From contig OV277860.1 in assembly GCA_922989275.2 (NCBI GenBank), forward strand, positions 45,702,400 through 45,766,399: DNA of 64,000 nt, written 5' to 3'. The notes below the pieces were generated by a model that saw only the letters and a program-made list of their open reading frames with translations, ran no database searches and was not told the origin of the DNA. Below, piece by piece: positions 30,700 to 42,226 of the stretch. The stretch comes from Gari tellinella. Taxonomy: Eukaryota; Mollusca; Bivalvia; Cardiida; Psammobiidae. How positions within the stretch are numbered: position 1 is the first letter of the stretch; each line of letters opens with the position of its first letter. A program made the translations under genes and the position numbers.

Positions 30700-30943
30700 C
30701 CCATTACTCCATAAATACACATTTTAGGCCTTTAATGTATTACTTAACAGAAGAAAATTAGTTACAGTACATTAAGTCATCAATATGTATCTTAAGAAAT
30801 ATTTTCTATATTCTAACAGATGGTAGGTAAGTCAGACTAAAAGTAAAGCAGAATGTACCTTAAGGCACATTCTGCTATTCTTTAAACCTTCTTTAAGTGG
30901 TCACCTGTCTTCCAAACTAGAAACAGGCTATTTGAGTATGGTG
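30700..30943. mobile_element. Family A element
   Basis: It runs from TTTAACCCATTACTCCATAA to CTATTTGAGTATGGTG then TTAA. GTAAAGCAGAATGTACCTTA opposite TAAGGCACATTCTGC forms the central hairpin. Confidence 0.75.
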
Positions 30944-31099
30944 TTAATCTGACTCTCAAATGGTTTGAAGCCTGGTCTGTTAAACTACATTTGTTTTGCT
31001 AGTTTTGTAATCTCCATTGTTTTACCACAAATCCTGTGGTTAATTTGGAAGAAAAAAAATAATGTAACTTTACCTTATCTATAGCTCTGTTGTTTTTAG

Positions 31100-32571
31100 T
31101 ACACCTGGCACGAAGTGCCAAGGTGAGCTATTGTGATCGCCCTGTGTCCGTCGTGTGTCGTCAACTTTTTCTTTAAAGATCTTCTTCTTTTAAACTACTG
31201 GGTCAATTTCATTAAAACTTCATAGGATTGTTCCTTGTAGGGTACTCTCTCAGATTTCTTGAAATATAGGTCATCCAATTGAAATTGTGGTTGCCATGGC
31301 AACCAATTGAAAAAACTTTAAAAATCTTCTTGTCCAAAACTACTGGTCTGAATTGAAAATAATTTTATCCAAATGTGCCATTGGTGACCCTCTATAAGAT
31401 TTCTTAAAAAAATGTTCCTATCTTAAAAAACATGGCCGCCAGTGGGTGGGGCAGATTTTCCTTATATGGCTATATAGTGAAAACTTTAAAAATCTTCTTG
31501 TCTGAAACCACTGATCCAATTTGAAAATAACTTCACACAAATGATCCATGGGTGACCCTCGACCAGATTTCTTAAAATAATTTTGATATCTTAAAAAACA
31601 TGGCCGCCAGTGGGTGGGGCACGTTTTCCTTATGATACTGTATAGTAAAAACTTTCAAAATCTTCTTCTGTGAAACTGCTGGTCCAAATTGAAAATAATT
31701 TTACACAAATGATCCATGGGTGACTCTCTACCAGATTTCTTAAAATAATTTTGATATCTTTAAAAACATGGCCACCAGTGGGTGGGGCACGTTTTCCTTA
31801 TGATACTGTATAGTAAAAACTTTAAAAATCTTCTTCTGGGAAACTACTGGTCCAAATTGAAAATCATTTTACACAAATGATCCATTGGTGACTCTCTACT
31901 AGATTTCTTAAAATAATTTTGATATTTTAAAAAACATGGCCGCCAGTGGGTGGGGCACGTTTTCCTTATGAATTACTGTATAGTTACAACTTTAAAAATC
32001 TTCTTCTATGAAACTGCTGGTCCAAATTGAAAATAATTTTACAGGAATGATCCATGGGTGACCCTCTTCCAGATTTCTTAAAATAATTTTGATATCTTAA
32101 AAAACATGGCCGCCAGTGGGTGGGGCATGTTTTCCTTATGATACTGTATAGTTAAAACTTTAAAATCTTCTTCTGTGAAACTGCTGGTCCAAATTGAAAA
32201 TAATTTAACACAAATGATCCATGGGTGACCCTCTACCAGATTTCTTAAAATGATTTTGATATCTTAAAAATCATGGCCGCCAGTGGGTGGGGCAAGTTTT
32301 CCTTATATTTCTGTATAGAATTTTTTCAAAAATCTTTTTCTCTGAAACTATTGGTCTGATTTAAGAATATTTTTATAAAAAAAGTAATGATGGGTGACCC
32401 TTTGCCAGTTTTCTTCAAAGAAACTTCCTAGTTCAAACAACATGGCTGCCTGTGGGTGGGGGTAAATTTAACAGTGATGGCTTATAGTGGAATTTTATCA
32501 TTACTGGTCCATTACCATGACCGTAAACATGGGTACCAGGTGAGCGATTTAGGGCCACATGCGGCTCTTGT
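31100..32571. mobile_element. H-type element with ~140-bp tandem core
   Basis: The 5' hairpin is CACCTGGCACGAAGTGCCAAGGTG and the 3' end is CCAGGTGAGCGATTTAGGGCC..GGCTCTTGTT. The core repeats a unit of about 140 bp (GTGGGTGGGGCACGTTTTCC and CTTCTTCTGTGAAACTGC) about seven times. Its end is 12 bp from exon 18; only CTTTTTTCTAG lies between. Confidence 0.8.
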
Positions 32572-32583
32572 TCTTTTTTCTAG

Positions 32584-32742
32584 TCTCTATCCCTACTGAG
32601 GTTCCTGGTACTAGAGAAGGCCAAAATCCTCCGTCCTGCCATAGCTGCACTGGATAACTTTCCAGACAAACCAGTATTTAAGCAGTTCTGTGATATGCAC
32701 CAGAAACTGAAATATGCTGGTGGACCGTTCACCCTAGGCAGG
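32584..32742 (+). CDS. ATM: ATM exon 18
   Basis: The acceptor is CTTTTTTCTAG and the donor is AGG|GTAAGT; both sides are phase 0. The peptide SLSLLRFLVLEKAKILRPAI then LDNFPDKPVFKQFCDMHQKL and KYAGGPFTLGR matches human [33 protein letters not shown] and KYSRGPFSL. Transposons border it on both sides: H ends 12 bp upstream and O starts 15 bp after the donor. Confidence 0.97.
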
Positions 32743-32757
32743 GTAAGTTTGAATATA

Positions 32758-34857
32758 CAGCGCTCCCTCTCTACAACGACATCCAACGGGAGACAAAAAT
32801 TGTGTGCGGTGTTCGGAGGGAGTCGTTATAGGTAGGGAGGGACATTTGTAAACAGCTTGAATCCAGATCAGATGCCGGGTAACGCGGCGTCTGATCTGGA
32901 TTCAAGCTGTTTGTCATTCGTCATTAAGTTACTTGCTTTCAAAATGTCCATTATGTTACTTTGAAACCAACAGCAAGCAACAATGTTAAGCAGACAACAT
33001 TGCAGTCGTGAATAGGTTGGACATAATTGTCCTTTTTATCCCCTGCCGAAAGGCAGAGGGATACTGTTTTAGGTCTGTCCGTCCGGCTGTCCGTGCGTGC
33101 GTGCGTTTTCCGTCCGCAACTGTATCTCCGAAACCTATAAACAGATTTGGATTAAACTTGGTATACTTATTTGTCATCATAGGAGCACCGTGGGAAATCA
33201 ATTTTTTTTCATAAAATTTTAGGAATTTATGAGTTATCTGCTCTTTTTGTGTTAAAAATGCCGTCCGTCCGTCAGTCCGTCCGTCACGTTTTCCGTCCGC
33301 AACTGTATCTCCGAAACCTATCGACAGATTTGGATTAAACTTGGTATACTTATTTGTCATCATAGGAGCACCGTGGGAAATCAAATTTTTTTCAGAAAAT
33401 TTCAGGAATTTATGAGTAATCTGCCCTTTTTGTGTTAAAAATGCCATATTTAACAGTTTTTACACTCTAGCAACTACAGTATTCAACATATTTTGTTTAT
33501 ACTTGCACACATTGTCTATAAGTACAAGTTCTTGCAGGCAGGTGTGCAATTATTGTAAAAAAAGGGTACTTGTGACAAGAGTTATCTGCCCTTGATGTAC
33601 TTAGAAATGCTAGAAAATGCTTTATTTTGGTATTGTTTACATACTAGAGCCTATAAATATGCATGGGTTTTTGAAAAAACTTTCTTGAATTATGTATGGC
33701 TATTAGTTTTCAAATGAATTTGATTATTGTTGAAAACGGAGAAATTAGTCATGAGTTATCTGCCCTTGATAAGTAAAAAAAGCCATATTTAACTGTTTTT
33801 ACTCTCTGGCAACTACAATTATGAATGGATTTAAATGATACTTGCACACGCTGTCTATAAGTAAAAGTTCTTGAAGGTGTGCAATTATTGTCAAAAAAGG
33901 ATACTTGTGGCAATAGTTATCTGCCCTTGATGTACTTTGAAATGATAGAAAATGCTTTATTTTAAAATTGTTTATATCCTAGTATCTATAAATATGCATG
34001 AATTTAGATAAAACAAATTCTTAAACTATGTATGGCTATTAGTTTTCAAATAATTGTTATCATTTTTGAAAACGGAGAAACTAGTCAACAGTTATCTGCC
34101 CTTGATGAGTAAAAAAACCCATATTTAACAGTTTTTACCATCTAGAAACTACAGTCTTTAATGGATTTTGATTTAACTTACACAAAAAAAAGTCATGATG
34201 TATATAAATATAAGGGTAGCAATTATTGTCAAAATAGGATACTTTGTCGCAAGAGTTATCTGCCCTTTATGTACTTAGTAATGCTCATTATGGCTTTATT
34301 GTTTACATGCTATTGTGTACAAATGTGAATGGATTTTGAGAAAAAAATTAAATCATATATGGCTATTATTTATAGAATGAGTTCAATTATTATCGAAAAT
34401 GTGCAAATTAGTCATGAATACTCTGCCCTTGATGAGTTGAAAATGTGTTTACACTCTAATAAATTCTACAGTTCTGAATTTTTTTTAATAATACTTGCAC
34501 ACAATTATAAGTTCTTGAAAGTGTTTAATTACTGTTGAATTTGAATCAAGAGTTACCTGCCCCTGTCATACTTAGATTTATAATGCTACAAACGGCTTTA
34601 TTTTTTGTATTGTTTAGGCTTTAAAATGTACAAAATTGAATGGATTTTATAAAACTTTGTAAAAAGCTTTTGAATGTTGATCTTTAAAGACAGGTGATCA
34701 CCATTTGCCCCTTCCTCCCACAATAAAGTTTGCCACTTTCTTCTGGACAATCGCTGCGGCAGGGGATATCAGCTCTAAGGTGCTTGTTAGGGAACTGCGA
34801 CAAGGGTCATTGTAAGGAGGGAGTCATTGTTCGGAGGGCGGTTGAAGGGAGGGAACA
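32758..34857. mobile_element. Family O element split by an I-type element
   Basis: The left end CAGCGCTCCCTCTCTACAAC is flanked by TA; the decayed right end is GAAGGGAGGGAACAGCTC. The hairpin GCTTGAATCCAGATCAGATG lies at 32855..32920. From 33035 to about 34795 a second element is inserted: hairpin CCCCTGCCGAAAGGCAG, GTCCGTCC and GCGTGCGTGCG repeats, tandem copies of AACTGTATCTCCGAAACCTA (33118, 33300) and of GTTATCTGCCCTTGATG, ending CGGCAGGGGATATCAGCTCT. Confidence 0.72.
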
Positions 34858-35221
34858 GCTCTAAGTAACTGTCTTTTGCTGAAATTCTATATTCATAAGG
34901 GCCAAATAAGTACTTTATATTATCAAAATGTATTGTTACCACAATCTCTATTGGTATTATAATAGATTTGTACTCATGTCATATAGTGAGAAATGTTTTG
35001 CTACGAAAACAAAGTTGCCTTCGTTGGAAGAAAAATGGTTTTAATACCCATATAAGTTGTCATAGCAAAACATTTCATTGTAATACCTAGTTGGCCCCAC
35101 GTGATCATTGATTGGGTTTTCCTTTAATTATTGAAAAAGGAGCTAAGTGACAAACAGTTTAGACAAAGTTCTTCGTACAGGTCTTGAGTGCTTTCAGGGT
35201 TACCCCATTTGTCCTATAAAA
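34858..35221. other. Intron 18, unassigned segment
   Basis: An inverted pair GAAATGTTTTGCTACGAAAAC (34990) and TCATAGCAAAACATTTC (35053) suggests another small palindromic element. Otherwise nothing is recognisable. Confidence 0.35.
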
Positions 35222-35296
35222 GGGACATAGGCAAACAGTGTAGACTCTGATCAGATGCCACATCATGCGCCATCTGATCAAAGTCTAACTGTTTGC
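35222..35296. repeat. D/O-type palindrome
   Basis: GCAAACAGTGTAGACTCTGA and TCAAAGTCTAACTGTTTGC surround GATCAGATGCCACATC and GCGCCATCTGATC. This is a hairpin core without recognisable ends. Confidence 0.6.
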
Positions 35297-35315
35297 TGAT
35301 AGGAATTTCAATATA

Positions 35316-35660
35316 CAGCGCTCCCTCTCTACAACGACACTCAATGGGAGACAACAAATATGTGCGTTGTTCGGAGGGAGTCGTTATAGGGAGGGAACTT
35401 GGTCGACATTTGCAAACAGCTCGAATCCAGATCAGACGCCGCGTAACGCGGCGTCTGATCTAGATTCAAGCTGTTTGTCATTTGTCATAATGTTTTTTCT
35501 GTCCAAATGTCATTTATGTAAGAAAAACAGCAGACAACAATTTAGCTAGATGATTATGCATCAGTGCAAGCATAAAACATAATTTTCGTGGGAACAGCGG
35601 TGAATGTCGTTGTAAGGAGGGAGTCGTTGTAAGGAGGGCCGTTGTAGAGAGGGAACGCTG
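35316..35660. mobile_element. Family O element, complete
   Basis: TA flanks 35314..35315 and 35661..35662. The ends CAGCGCTCCCTCTCTACAAC and GTTGTAGAGAGGGAACGCTG are near-perfect inverses. The centre has AAACAGCTCGAATCCAGATC and GATCTAGATTCAAGCTGTTT around GACGCCGCGTAACGCGGCGTC. It is the reference copy for family O. Confidence 0.85.
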
Positions 35661-35811
35661 TAAAACAAAACGAAAATGAAAATTTAGACCAGGCACCCCT
35701 TACATAAAAAATGGACTGGTCCAATATATAAGCATGGAAGAATCCACTGGATGCATGTGGGTTAAACTGTGGCTTTCATTCCACAGTAAAACTTTGTTAT
35801 CACAAGTTTAA

Positions 35812-36042
35812 CCCATTACTCCATAGATACACCTTTTTATGGCTTTAAATTTTTCCTCCATTGAAAACAATTCTTCCATTATATATAATTATGAAAATGC
35901 ACCATAAGAAAAAACTGGGTGATAGCTTAAAGCAGGCTGAAAGTAAAGCAGAATGCATCTTAAGGCGCATTCTGCTTTACTTTCAACCTGCTTTAAGTGG
36001 CTACCTGTCTTCAAAACTAGAATTAAGCCATGGGGTAATGGG
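35812..36042. mobile_element. Family A element, intact TTAA boundaries
   Basis: TTAA lies at 35808..35811 and 36043..36046. The left end is CCCATTACTCCATAG, the right end is CATGGGGTAATGGG, and the central palindrome is GCAGAATGCATCTTAAGGCG. It ends 42 bp from exon 19. Confidence 0.85.
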
Positions 36043-36088
36043 TTAACGGGACATAAAGATATAAATTCCACATTGTTTTTGGTTTCAG

Positions 36089-36215
36089 GAGATAGAACAT
36101 TTCCTGACCACAGGCCTGGAGCACAATGTAGAGATAGAACTGAGGCTCGAGGGTCTGAAGTTTCTCCGAGAACAGCTGACCAATAACAGAGAAGAAGTCT
36201 CCACTCTAGTCAATG
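36089..36215 (+). CDS. ATM: ATM exon 19
   Basis: The acceptor is TTGGTTTCAG and the donor is AATG|GTAACT. The peptide EIEHFLTTGLEHNVEIELRL then EGLKFLREQLTNNREEVSTL matches human [20 protein letters not shown] and [20 protein letters not shown]. It leaves in phase 1. Confidence 0.96.
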
Positions 36216-36284
36216 GTAACTTGATGATCTAGATGTACTGGGATAAAACCTTATATGTTCCCAATAAAAACATTTACAGTAAAT

Positions 36285-36400
36285 CTTCTCTATAACAATC
36301 ACTAAATTAATGATAATTATTTGTGTTTAAAGCAGATGACTGATTAAAGTAACTTGAAAGTAAAACAGAAAGCTCCTTTAGGAGCTTTCTGATTTATTTT
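36285..36400. mobile_element. Family E fragment
   Basis: TACAGTAAATCTTCTCTATAACAA is the left end. The palindrome GTAAAACAGAAAGCTCCTTT opposite AGGAGCTTTCTGATTT follows. The right half has been replaced by the H element that begins at 36403. Confidence 0.65.
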
Positions 36401-36402
36401 TA

Positions 36403-37977
36403 GCTCACCTGAGCCAAAGGCTCAAGGTGAGCTATTGGGATGGCCCTTTGTCCGTCGTCGTCCGTCGTTAGTCGTGTGTCCTCGTTAACAATTGCTTCAA
36501 ATGACATCTCCTCCTATACCGCTTGACAGAATTCAACCAAACTTTACAGAAATGTTTCTTGGGTCAAGCTCTTTCAAATTTGTTCAAAGAATTAAAAACA
36601 ATGCAGAACTCTGGTTGCCATGGCAACCAAAGTGAAAAAATAAGGAAATCTTAAAAAATCTTCTTGTCAAAAACTGCAAGGGCCAGAGCTTAGATATTTG
36701 GCACATAGCATCATCTCCAGGTCTTCTATCAAGTTTGTTCAAATTATGCCCCTGGGGTCAAAATTGGCCCCGCCCCGGGGGTCACAGATTTACATAGAGT
36801 TATATAGTGAAATTTTCAAACGTCTTCTTCTCTGAAACCAATATGGCCAGAGCTTTTATATTTGCTATGGTGGCACTTCTAGATCTCCTTTATCAAAATT
36901 GTTCAAATATTTCTGGTCGGTTGCATAACTAGGTCACAGGAGCTAAAAATAGATTTTTTTTCAATGAAAACTTAAAAAATCTTCTTGTCTGAAACTACAA
37001 GGGCCAGAGCTTAGATATTTGGCAAATAGCAGCGCCTACAGGTCCTCTATCTAGTTTGTTCAAATTATGCCAGTGGGGTCAAAATTGGCCCCTCCCTGGG
37101 GTTCACAGTTTTACATGGAGTTATATAGTGAAATTTTCAAACGTCTTCTTCTCTGAAACTAATATGGCCAGAGCTTTGATATTTGGCATGGTGACACTTC
37201 TAGATGTCCTATACCAAAATTGTTCAAATATTTCTGGTCGGTTGCATAACTAGGTCACAGGAGCTAAAAATAGATTTTTTTTCAATGAAAACTTAAAAAA
37301 TCTTCTTGTCTTAAAAACTAGGATGGCCAGAGCTTAGATATTTGGCAAATAGCAGCGCCTACATGTCCTCTATCTAGTTTGTTCAAATTATGCCCGTAGG
37401 GTCAAAATTGGCCCCTCCCTGGGGTTCACAGTTTTACATAGAGTTATATAGTGAAATTTTCAAATGTCTTCTTCTCTGAAACTAATATGGCCAGAGCTTT
37501 GATATTTGGCATGGTGACACTTCTAGATGTCCTATACCAAAATTGTTCAAATATTTCTGGTCGGTTGCATAACTAGGTCACAGGAGCTAAAAATAGATTT
37601 TTTTCAATGAAAACTTAAAAAAATCTTCTTGTCTGAAACTACAGTGGCCAGAGCTTAGATATTTGGCACATAGTATCGGCTACATGTCCTCTATAAAGTA
37701 TGATCAAATTATGCCCGTGGGGTCAAAATTGGCCCCGCCCCGGGGGTCACAGTTTTACATAGAGTTATATAGAGAAAATTTCAAACGTCTTCTTCTCTGA
37801 CACTAATATGGCCAGAGCTTTTATATTCCGTATGGTGACACTTTTAAATATACTTAACATATTTTGTTCAAATAGTTCCGGTCTGTTGCATATCTTGGTC
37901 AGTCCTGGACATAAATTTTTATCTCCATTTTTTCAGCTATTCTCAGGTGAGCGAAATATGCCCCATGGGGCTCTTGT
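36403..37977. mobile_element. H-type element with ~300-bp tandem core
   Basis: The 5' hairpin AGCTCACCTGAGCC..GGCTCAAGGTGAGCT is the same as in H copies 1 and 2, followed by GTCCGTCGTCGTCCGTCG. A unit of about 300 bp (TTCAAACGTCTTCTTCTCTG, GGTCGGTTGCATAACTAGGT) repeats about four times. The 3' end is CTCAGGTGAGCGAAATATGC..GGGGCTCTTGTT. Confidence 0.82.
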
Positions 37978-38052
37978 TAACTTGCTTTATGCCGATACCT
38001 GTCTTTCTTACAATCAATTAGCATTCTTTCTTATTTTTGGTGTTGTTTACAG

Positions 38053-38231
38053 GTAATTTATTGTGCAAACTAGTACAGGAGCTGCTACAGATGACTGGCT
38101 GTAAGAACAAGGCTGTTCAGCTAGAAGCTTGTAAATGTCTGGGTGTCATAGGCCCGGTCAACCTCAACACTATATCCTTACCAGACACAGAGACCAAACT
38201 AGGCTTACACAGGGCCCTTGAGTGCTTCCAG
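38053..38231 (+). CDS. ATM: ATM exon 20
   Basis: The acceptor is GTTGTTTACAG and the donor is CAG|GTCAGT. G+GT gives Gly, then NLLCKLVQELLQMTGCKNKA, VQLEACKCLGVIGPVNLNTI and ETKLGLHRALECFQ, matching human [35 protein letters not shown] and SYTKALKLFEDKELQ. Confidence 0.97.
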
Positions 38232-38357
38232 GTCAGTGCTGTCTACCATTGTTAGGATTATCAGTCATAATTGAGTATCATATTCTAAAACCATTAAAAT
38301 CTAAATTCTAAATGAGCTTAAGCTTTTGGTGTTTAAGGTTTATTACCCCATTCAACC

Positions 38358-38590
38358 CTAGCGACGAGTATACTAGTCATTTACAAACAGTGTACCTGTG
38401 AGAATTACGCTTGTCCTATGCAAACAGTGTGGACCCTGATCAGAGGGCTCCTTATGGAGCCCTCTGATCAGGGTCCACACTGTTTGTTATTTTGACATAT
38501 ATTGTAAAAATCAACCCTAAAAAGTCAAAAATGGACTAGACTAAATTGAAAACTAGAATTGTCCATTTGAGGTTTCAGGGAGAAAAGAGT
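38358..38590. mobile_element. Family B element, inverted
   Basis: It runs from ATTCAACCCTAGCGACGAG to GGTTTCAGGGAGAAAAGAG then TTAG. The hairpin is GATCAGAGGGCTCCTTATGG with AGCCCTCTGATC. D-like remnants follow at 38735..38895 (CAGAATCCAAACTGTTTGAC, GGTGAAGGGG). Confidence 0.78.
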
Positions 38591-38946
38591 TAGAATTAAG
38601 GTTTAAGACAGGTGGCAGCGTAAAGCAAGATGGAGCCTTCTGCTTTTCATTCATCTGGCTGTAATCAAGCAAGGTGAACGTAAACCAGAAATCTCCTTTG
38701 GTTATTGTAAAGTTTGTTCTTAAATTCGACTAAGCAAACAGTAAAGTAATGCAGTGTCTGATCAGAATCCAAACTGTTTGACACTCGTATCAACATTTCT
38801 TAAGTCAAGCTACATTGAATCGTACTTTGAAACGATGTTGCAAACAATAATATTGAAAGAGACGACAAAAAGCGGTGAAGGGGTAAAAACCTTACGATTA
38901 ATTTGGCGTTGAAAGGGTTACAGCAATGACGCCATCTTTAGAAATA

Positions 38947-39332
38947 CAGTGAAACCCCTCTAAACCTGAACCTCTAAATACTGGAATTCTCTCTAAACCG
39001 GACAAAAACGTTGGTCCCGTTTCCAAACCTTCTTTATTTCAACACATTTCACCAATAATATGCCTTTCTACGACTTTGATTTATTCCTTCACTGAAGAAA
39101 ATACATTCATGAACATGTATCATCAGAAATATTTTCTATATTCTAGCAGATGATAGCTTACAGCAGGTTGAAAGTAAAGCAGAATGCGTCTTAAGACGCA
39201 TTCTGCTTTACTATCAACCTGCTTTAAGTGATCAGCTATATTCCATACTAGTAACAAGCTATGGGTTAAAACCCCTCTAAACCGAACATTTATGTTGTCC
39301 CCACACATGTTTGGTTTAGAGGGGTTTCACTG
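38947..39332. mobile_element. Element R (TA-flanked) with nested family A
   Basis: Perfect 19-20-bp inverted ends CAGTGAAACCCCTCTAAACC and GGTTTAGAGGGGTTTCACTG are flanked by TA on both sides. A family A copy (about 39050..39268, palindrome GCAGAATGCGTCTTAAGACG) is inserted within. Phrases such as CTCTAAACCGGACAAAA occur inside both ends. Confidence 0.82.
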
Positions 39333-39572
39333 TACCAACCATTACATTGGGATGCATGGAGAGGGTCAAGGACAGATTACTGTTAAATTGTTTACTGTTG
39401 GAACTTCATGTGGATATTTCCAGTTTCCAATAAAGTCCATAGATTTTTTCAGTGAATTACTGCTAAACGCCATATTAAAGCATGGAACATCTGTAAACCA
39501 AACATTTTGATCAGCTCAGAAGAGTTAGTTTTTTAAGGTATGTTCATAGGTTTTTAGAGGTTATACAATATA

Positions 39573-41479
39573 CAGTATAAACTGCATTATCCGACAACTG
39601 TATTATCCGGAATCATGTCATATCCGACGCCATTCTCCGGTCCCGAACATTTCCCTTCTTATTTCTATATGCATTAAGACTCTATTATCCGGAATCTTGT
39701 GTTTCCTGGTATCCGACACAGTTTGCTGGTCCCTGCATTAACATATAGCGTGTTTGGCACCCCATTATCCGACCCCCTTTGATCTCCGACGGCGGCTGTC
39801 ACCTTGATTGCTTGTCAGTCTGGCATGGGGAAAACCAAAATTATAGATCATTATCGCCGTCAGTTGTGCCCTAGACCTATTGCATGTACAAATGCGTAAC
39901 TAGTTTAATAAAGTGTCGAAAACCGTCTGCTTATTTTGTTGTCTTTTCAACATGAACAAATATGCGCACTGGTTAGTAAAGCATTCGGATATTTGACCCA
40001 GATCAGACACTGAGTAACCCGCAGCAAATCTTATAATAATCGGATCCCTTGCTTGTTCAAAAGTTTGTAAATTCCAGTTTGCCAAGCAGACAATTGTCTA
40101 TTTTAGAAATGACTATAGCATGTTTTACTAAGTAACTAGATCTACCGTTATGTATGTAAGATCGCATTTTAATGTTTAAATCCATACCATAGGTTGCGGG
40201 ATTGTGTAAGTCTCTCGTAGACGTGTTTTAACACTCGGATTTTGAAGTTCACTACCATTACCCAGTGGAGATGCATTCGCAAACAACTTGGATCCAAAAC
40301 GGCACACAGAGTAACTCGGCAGCCGTTTCGGATTGTTTTTTTGTCACCAGATCTAGATCTTTAGGTCGTTTGGGTATACATTTAGATTTACACCTGCGTT
40401 TACGGCATTAGCTTGAATTGTGTAACAAGCCGTTTCGCACCAAACTTGCGTTATGATGTACATGATATACTGACTCTTTATTTGAGACAGTATTCGTAAG
40501 GCCCTATATGATTTTTGCCATCGGATGCTTTTGTGTAAATAAAAAGTTATACATGTATGCAGGGACATATCCCTGATGTATGTGAATTTATGGTCGTTGT
40601 GTTAGGTCTGACACACGTTGCTGTTTTTATGCCCCCGGCATCGACAGATGCGGGAGCATATAGTAATCGTCCTGTCCGTCCGTCCGTCCGTAACCAGGTT
40701 AAGTAGATTTTACCTTTTCGTCTAGCATCAACACCACTTATTCAAATGCTTGGATACTTATACAGCTGTTGCCTTGGACCATTCCCTAGCCACCAATAAT
40801 ACCTAACCTTGATTTTGACCTTGACCTTGACCTAATTTGGACTTAGAATATTTTGAATGGGCTATTTCTTGGTTAACTAGATTTTACCGTTTCGTCTAGC
40901 ATCAACACCGCTTACTCCAATGCTTGGATACTTATACAGTTGATGCCTTGGACCATTCCCTATCCACCAATATCACCCAACCGTGATTTTGACCTTGACC
41001 TTGACCTAATTTGGACTTAGAATATTTTGAATGGGCTATTTCTTGGTTAACTAGATTTTACCGTTTCGTCTAGCATCAACACTACTTACTACAATGCTTC
41101 TATACTTATACAGTTATTGCCTTGGACCATTACCAACCCACCAGTAATATCCAAGCTTAGTTTGACCTTGACCTAATTTGGACTTAGAAAAGATTCAGAA
41201 TATATTGTCCAGGATGCCACCGGGGGCATAAGCGTTTATTGAAAGCAGTCTTGTTTTAAGTTTATACCAGTACACTTTCGGTCCGATATTCACTGCTGTT
41301 TTATCCGATTCAAAAACGTATACTTCTTGTTGCACTCGTCACTTCCTGTTTATAGCTGTGGCTGTCATAAATTTCTAAAATATGCTGAAAAATATGGGTG
41401 AACTCAAGTACCCGACATCTTGTGTTATCCGACATAACGCTTCGGTACGGACCGATGTCGGATAATGCAGTTTATACTG
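39573..41479. mobile_element. Pogo-like element G with nested I element
   Basis: The ends CAGTATAAACTGCATTATCC and GGATAATGCAGTTTATACTG are near-perfect inverses flanked by TA. Internal repeats of TTATCCGGAATC and TATCCGACAC are typical of pogo/Tigger-type ends. No intact transposase was recognised. The I element (40628..41259) is inserted in its right half. Confidence 0.82.
40628..41259. mobile_element. Family I element, about 150-bp tandem core
   Basis: The 5' hairpin is ATGCCCCCGGCATCGACAGATGCGGGAGCAT, then GTCCGTCCGTCCG, then three units containing TTTTACCGTTTCGTCTAGCA and TTTGACCTTGACCTTGACCT. The 3' end is CACCGGGGGCATAAGCG..GTCTTGTT. GCCCCCGG at the start and CCGGGGGC near the end form a subterminal inverted pair. 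Confidence 0.8.
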
Positions 41480-41541
41480 TATTCACATCAATAAAATGGC
41501 AATCATGTACCTTATTTCTATTTTCCCCCAAATCTTTTCAG

Positions 41542-41609
41542 GAATTGCCAGAAGCTTTGAAGTATTGCCGAATTTTCCACTGCCTGAATGACTTCCTAAT
41601 GGGTAGAAG
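41542..41609 (+). CDS. ATM: ATM exon 21 (68 bp)
   Basis: The acceptor is ATCTTTTCAG and the donor is AG|GTTAGT. The peptide ELPEALKYCRIFHCLNDFLM then GR matches human [20 protein letters not shown]. The split codon AG+T is Ser, completed by exon 22. Confidence 0.93.
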
Positions 41610-41671
41610 GTTAGTACATGTATAACCATTCATGAAAATCCCACATTCAGTATTCTAAGATCCCACATAGC

Positions 41672-42038
41672 TTTTTATGTCCCCAAAGGGAGGCATATAG
41701 ATTTTGAACTGTCCGTCCGTACGTACGTCTGACAGTCAACACCTTCCAGCTGACATAAACTTTTTTGACCTTGACCCCTCAATGACCTTGACCTTGAGGA
41801 TCTAATTTTCCTAAAACTTTAATATTGCTCATAACTTCCTTACTAGTCAATGGATTTAGTTCATACTTGGACAAAACACCTCTTGTGACAACACCTTTCA
41901 GCTGACATATACTTTATTGACCTTGACCCCTCCATGACCTTGACCTTTAAGATCTAATTTTTTGCTCAAATCTGACCCAATCAAAAGCTTGAGAATGATC
42001 TCAGATACAACTCAAACGCTTTATAACCTTGGGACAAG
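41672..42038. mobile_element. I-type fragment and fold-back fragment
   Basis: TATGTCCCCAAAGGGAGGCATA is the hairpin, then GTCCGTCCGTACGTACG, then two units with TTGACCTTGACCCCTCAATG (41763, 41919). It is abruptly joined at 41962 to AATCTGACCCAATCAAAAGC, a half of the fold-back at 44026..44166. Confidence 0.65.
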
Positions 42039-42065
42039 ATTTTATTGTAAGTTTTAATGTTTCAG

Positions 42066-42216
42066 TGTAGAGCTTGTTCAGCGTACCAGTGATGTGCTGA
42101 AGTCGCTGCTGGCAGTGAAGACTGGGGTAGACTTTTCTACTAGTTACAGGACAGAGCTGTCAGATGAGGAGTTCCTCTTCCACTACCTGCATCCCTTCAG
42201 ATGTAACAAAAAGAAG
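42066..42216 (+). CDS. ATM: ATM exon 22
   Basis: The acceptor is AATGTTTCAG and the donor is AAG|GTTTGT. AG+T gives Ser, then VELVQRTSDVLKSLLAVKTG, VDFSTSYRTELSDEEFLFHY and LHPFRCNKKK, matching human [20 protein letters not shown] and LAYLQPFRTSRKKF. A family A element begins 10 bp past the exon. Confidence 0.96.
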
Positions 42217-42226
42217 GTTTGTTTAA

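Noticed and set aside
32986..33447. 153-codon minus-strand ORF with an internal duplication
   Set aside because: It reads through two tandem units and GTCC/GCGT microsatellites of an I-type element. The repeated FLTQKxQITHKFLKF segment is repeat-encoded.
39573..41479. Search for an active pogo transposase in element G
   Set aside because: No long ORF with a DDD/DDE pattern was visible. Only short frames under 80 codons occur, so it is treated as non-autonomous.
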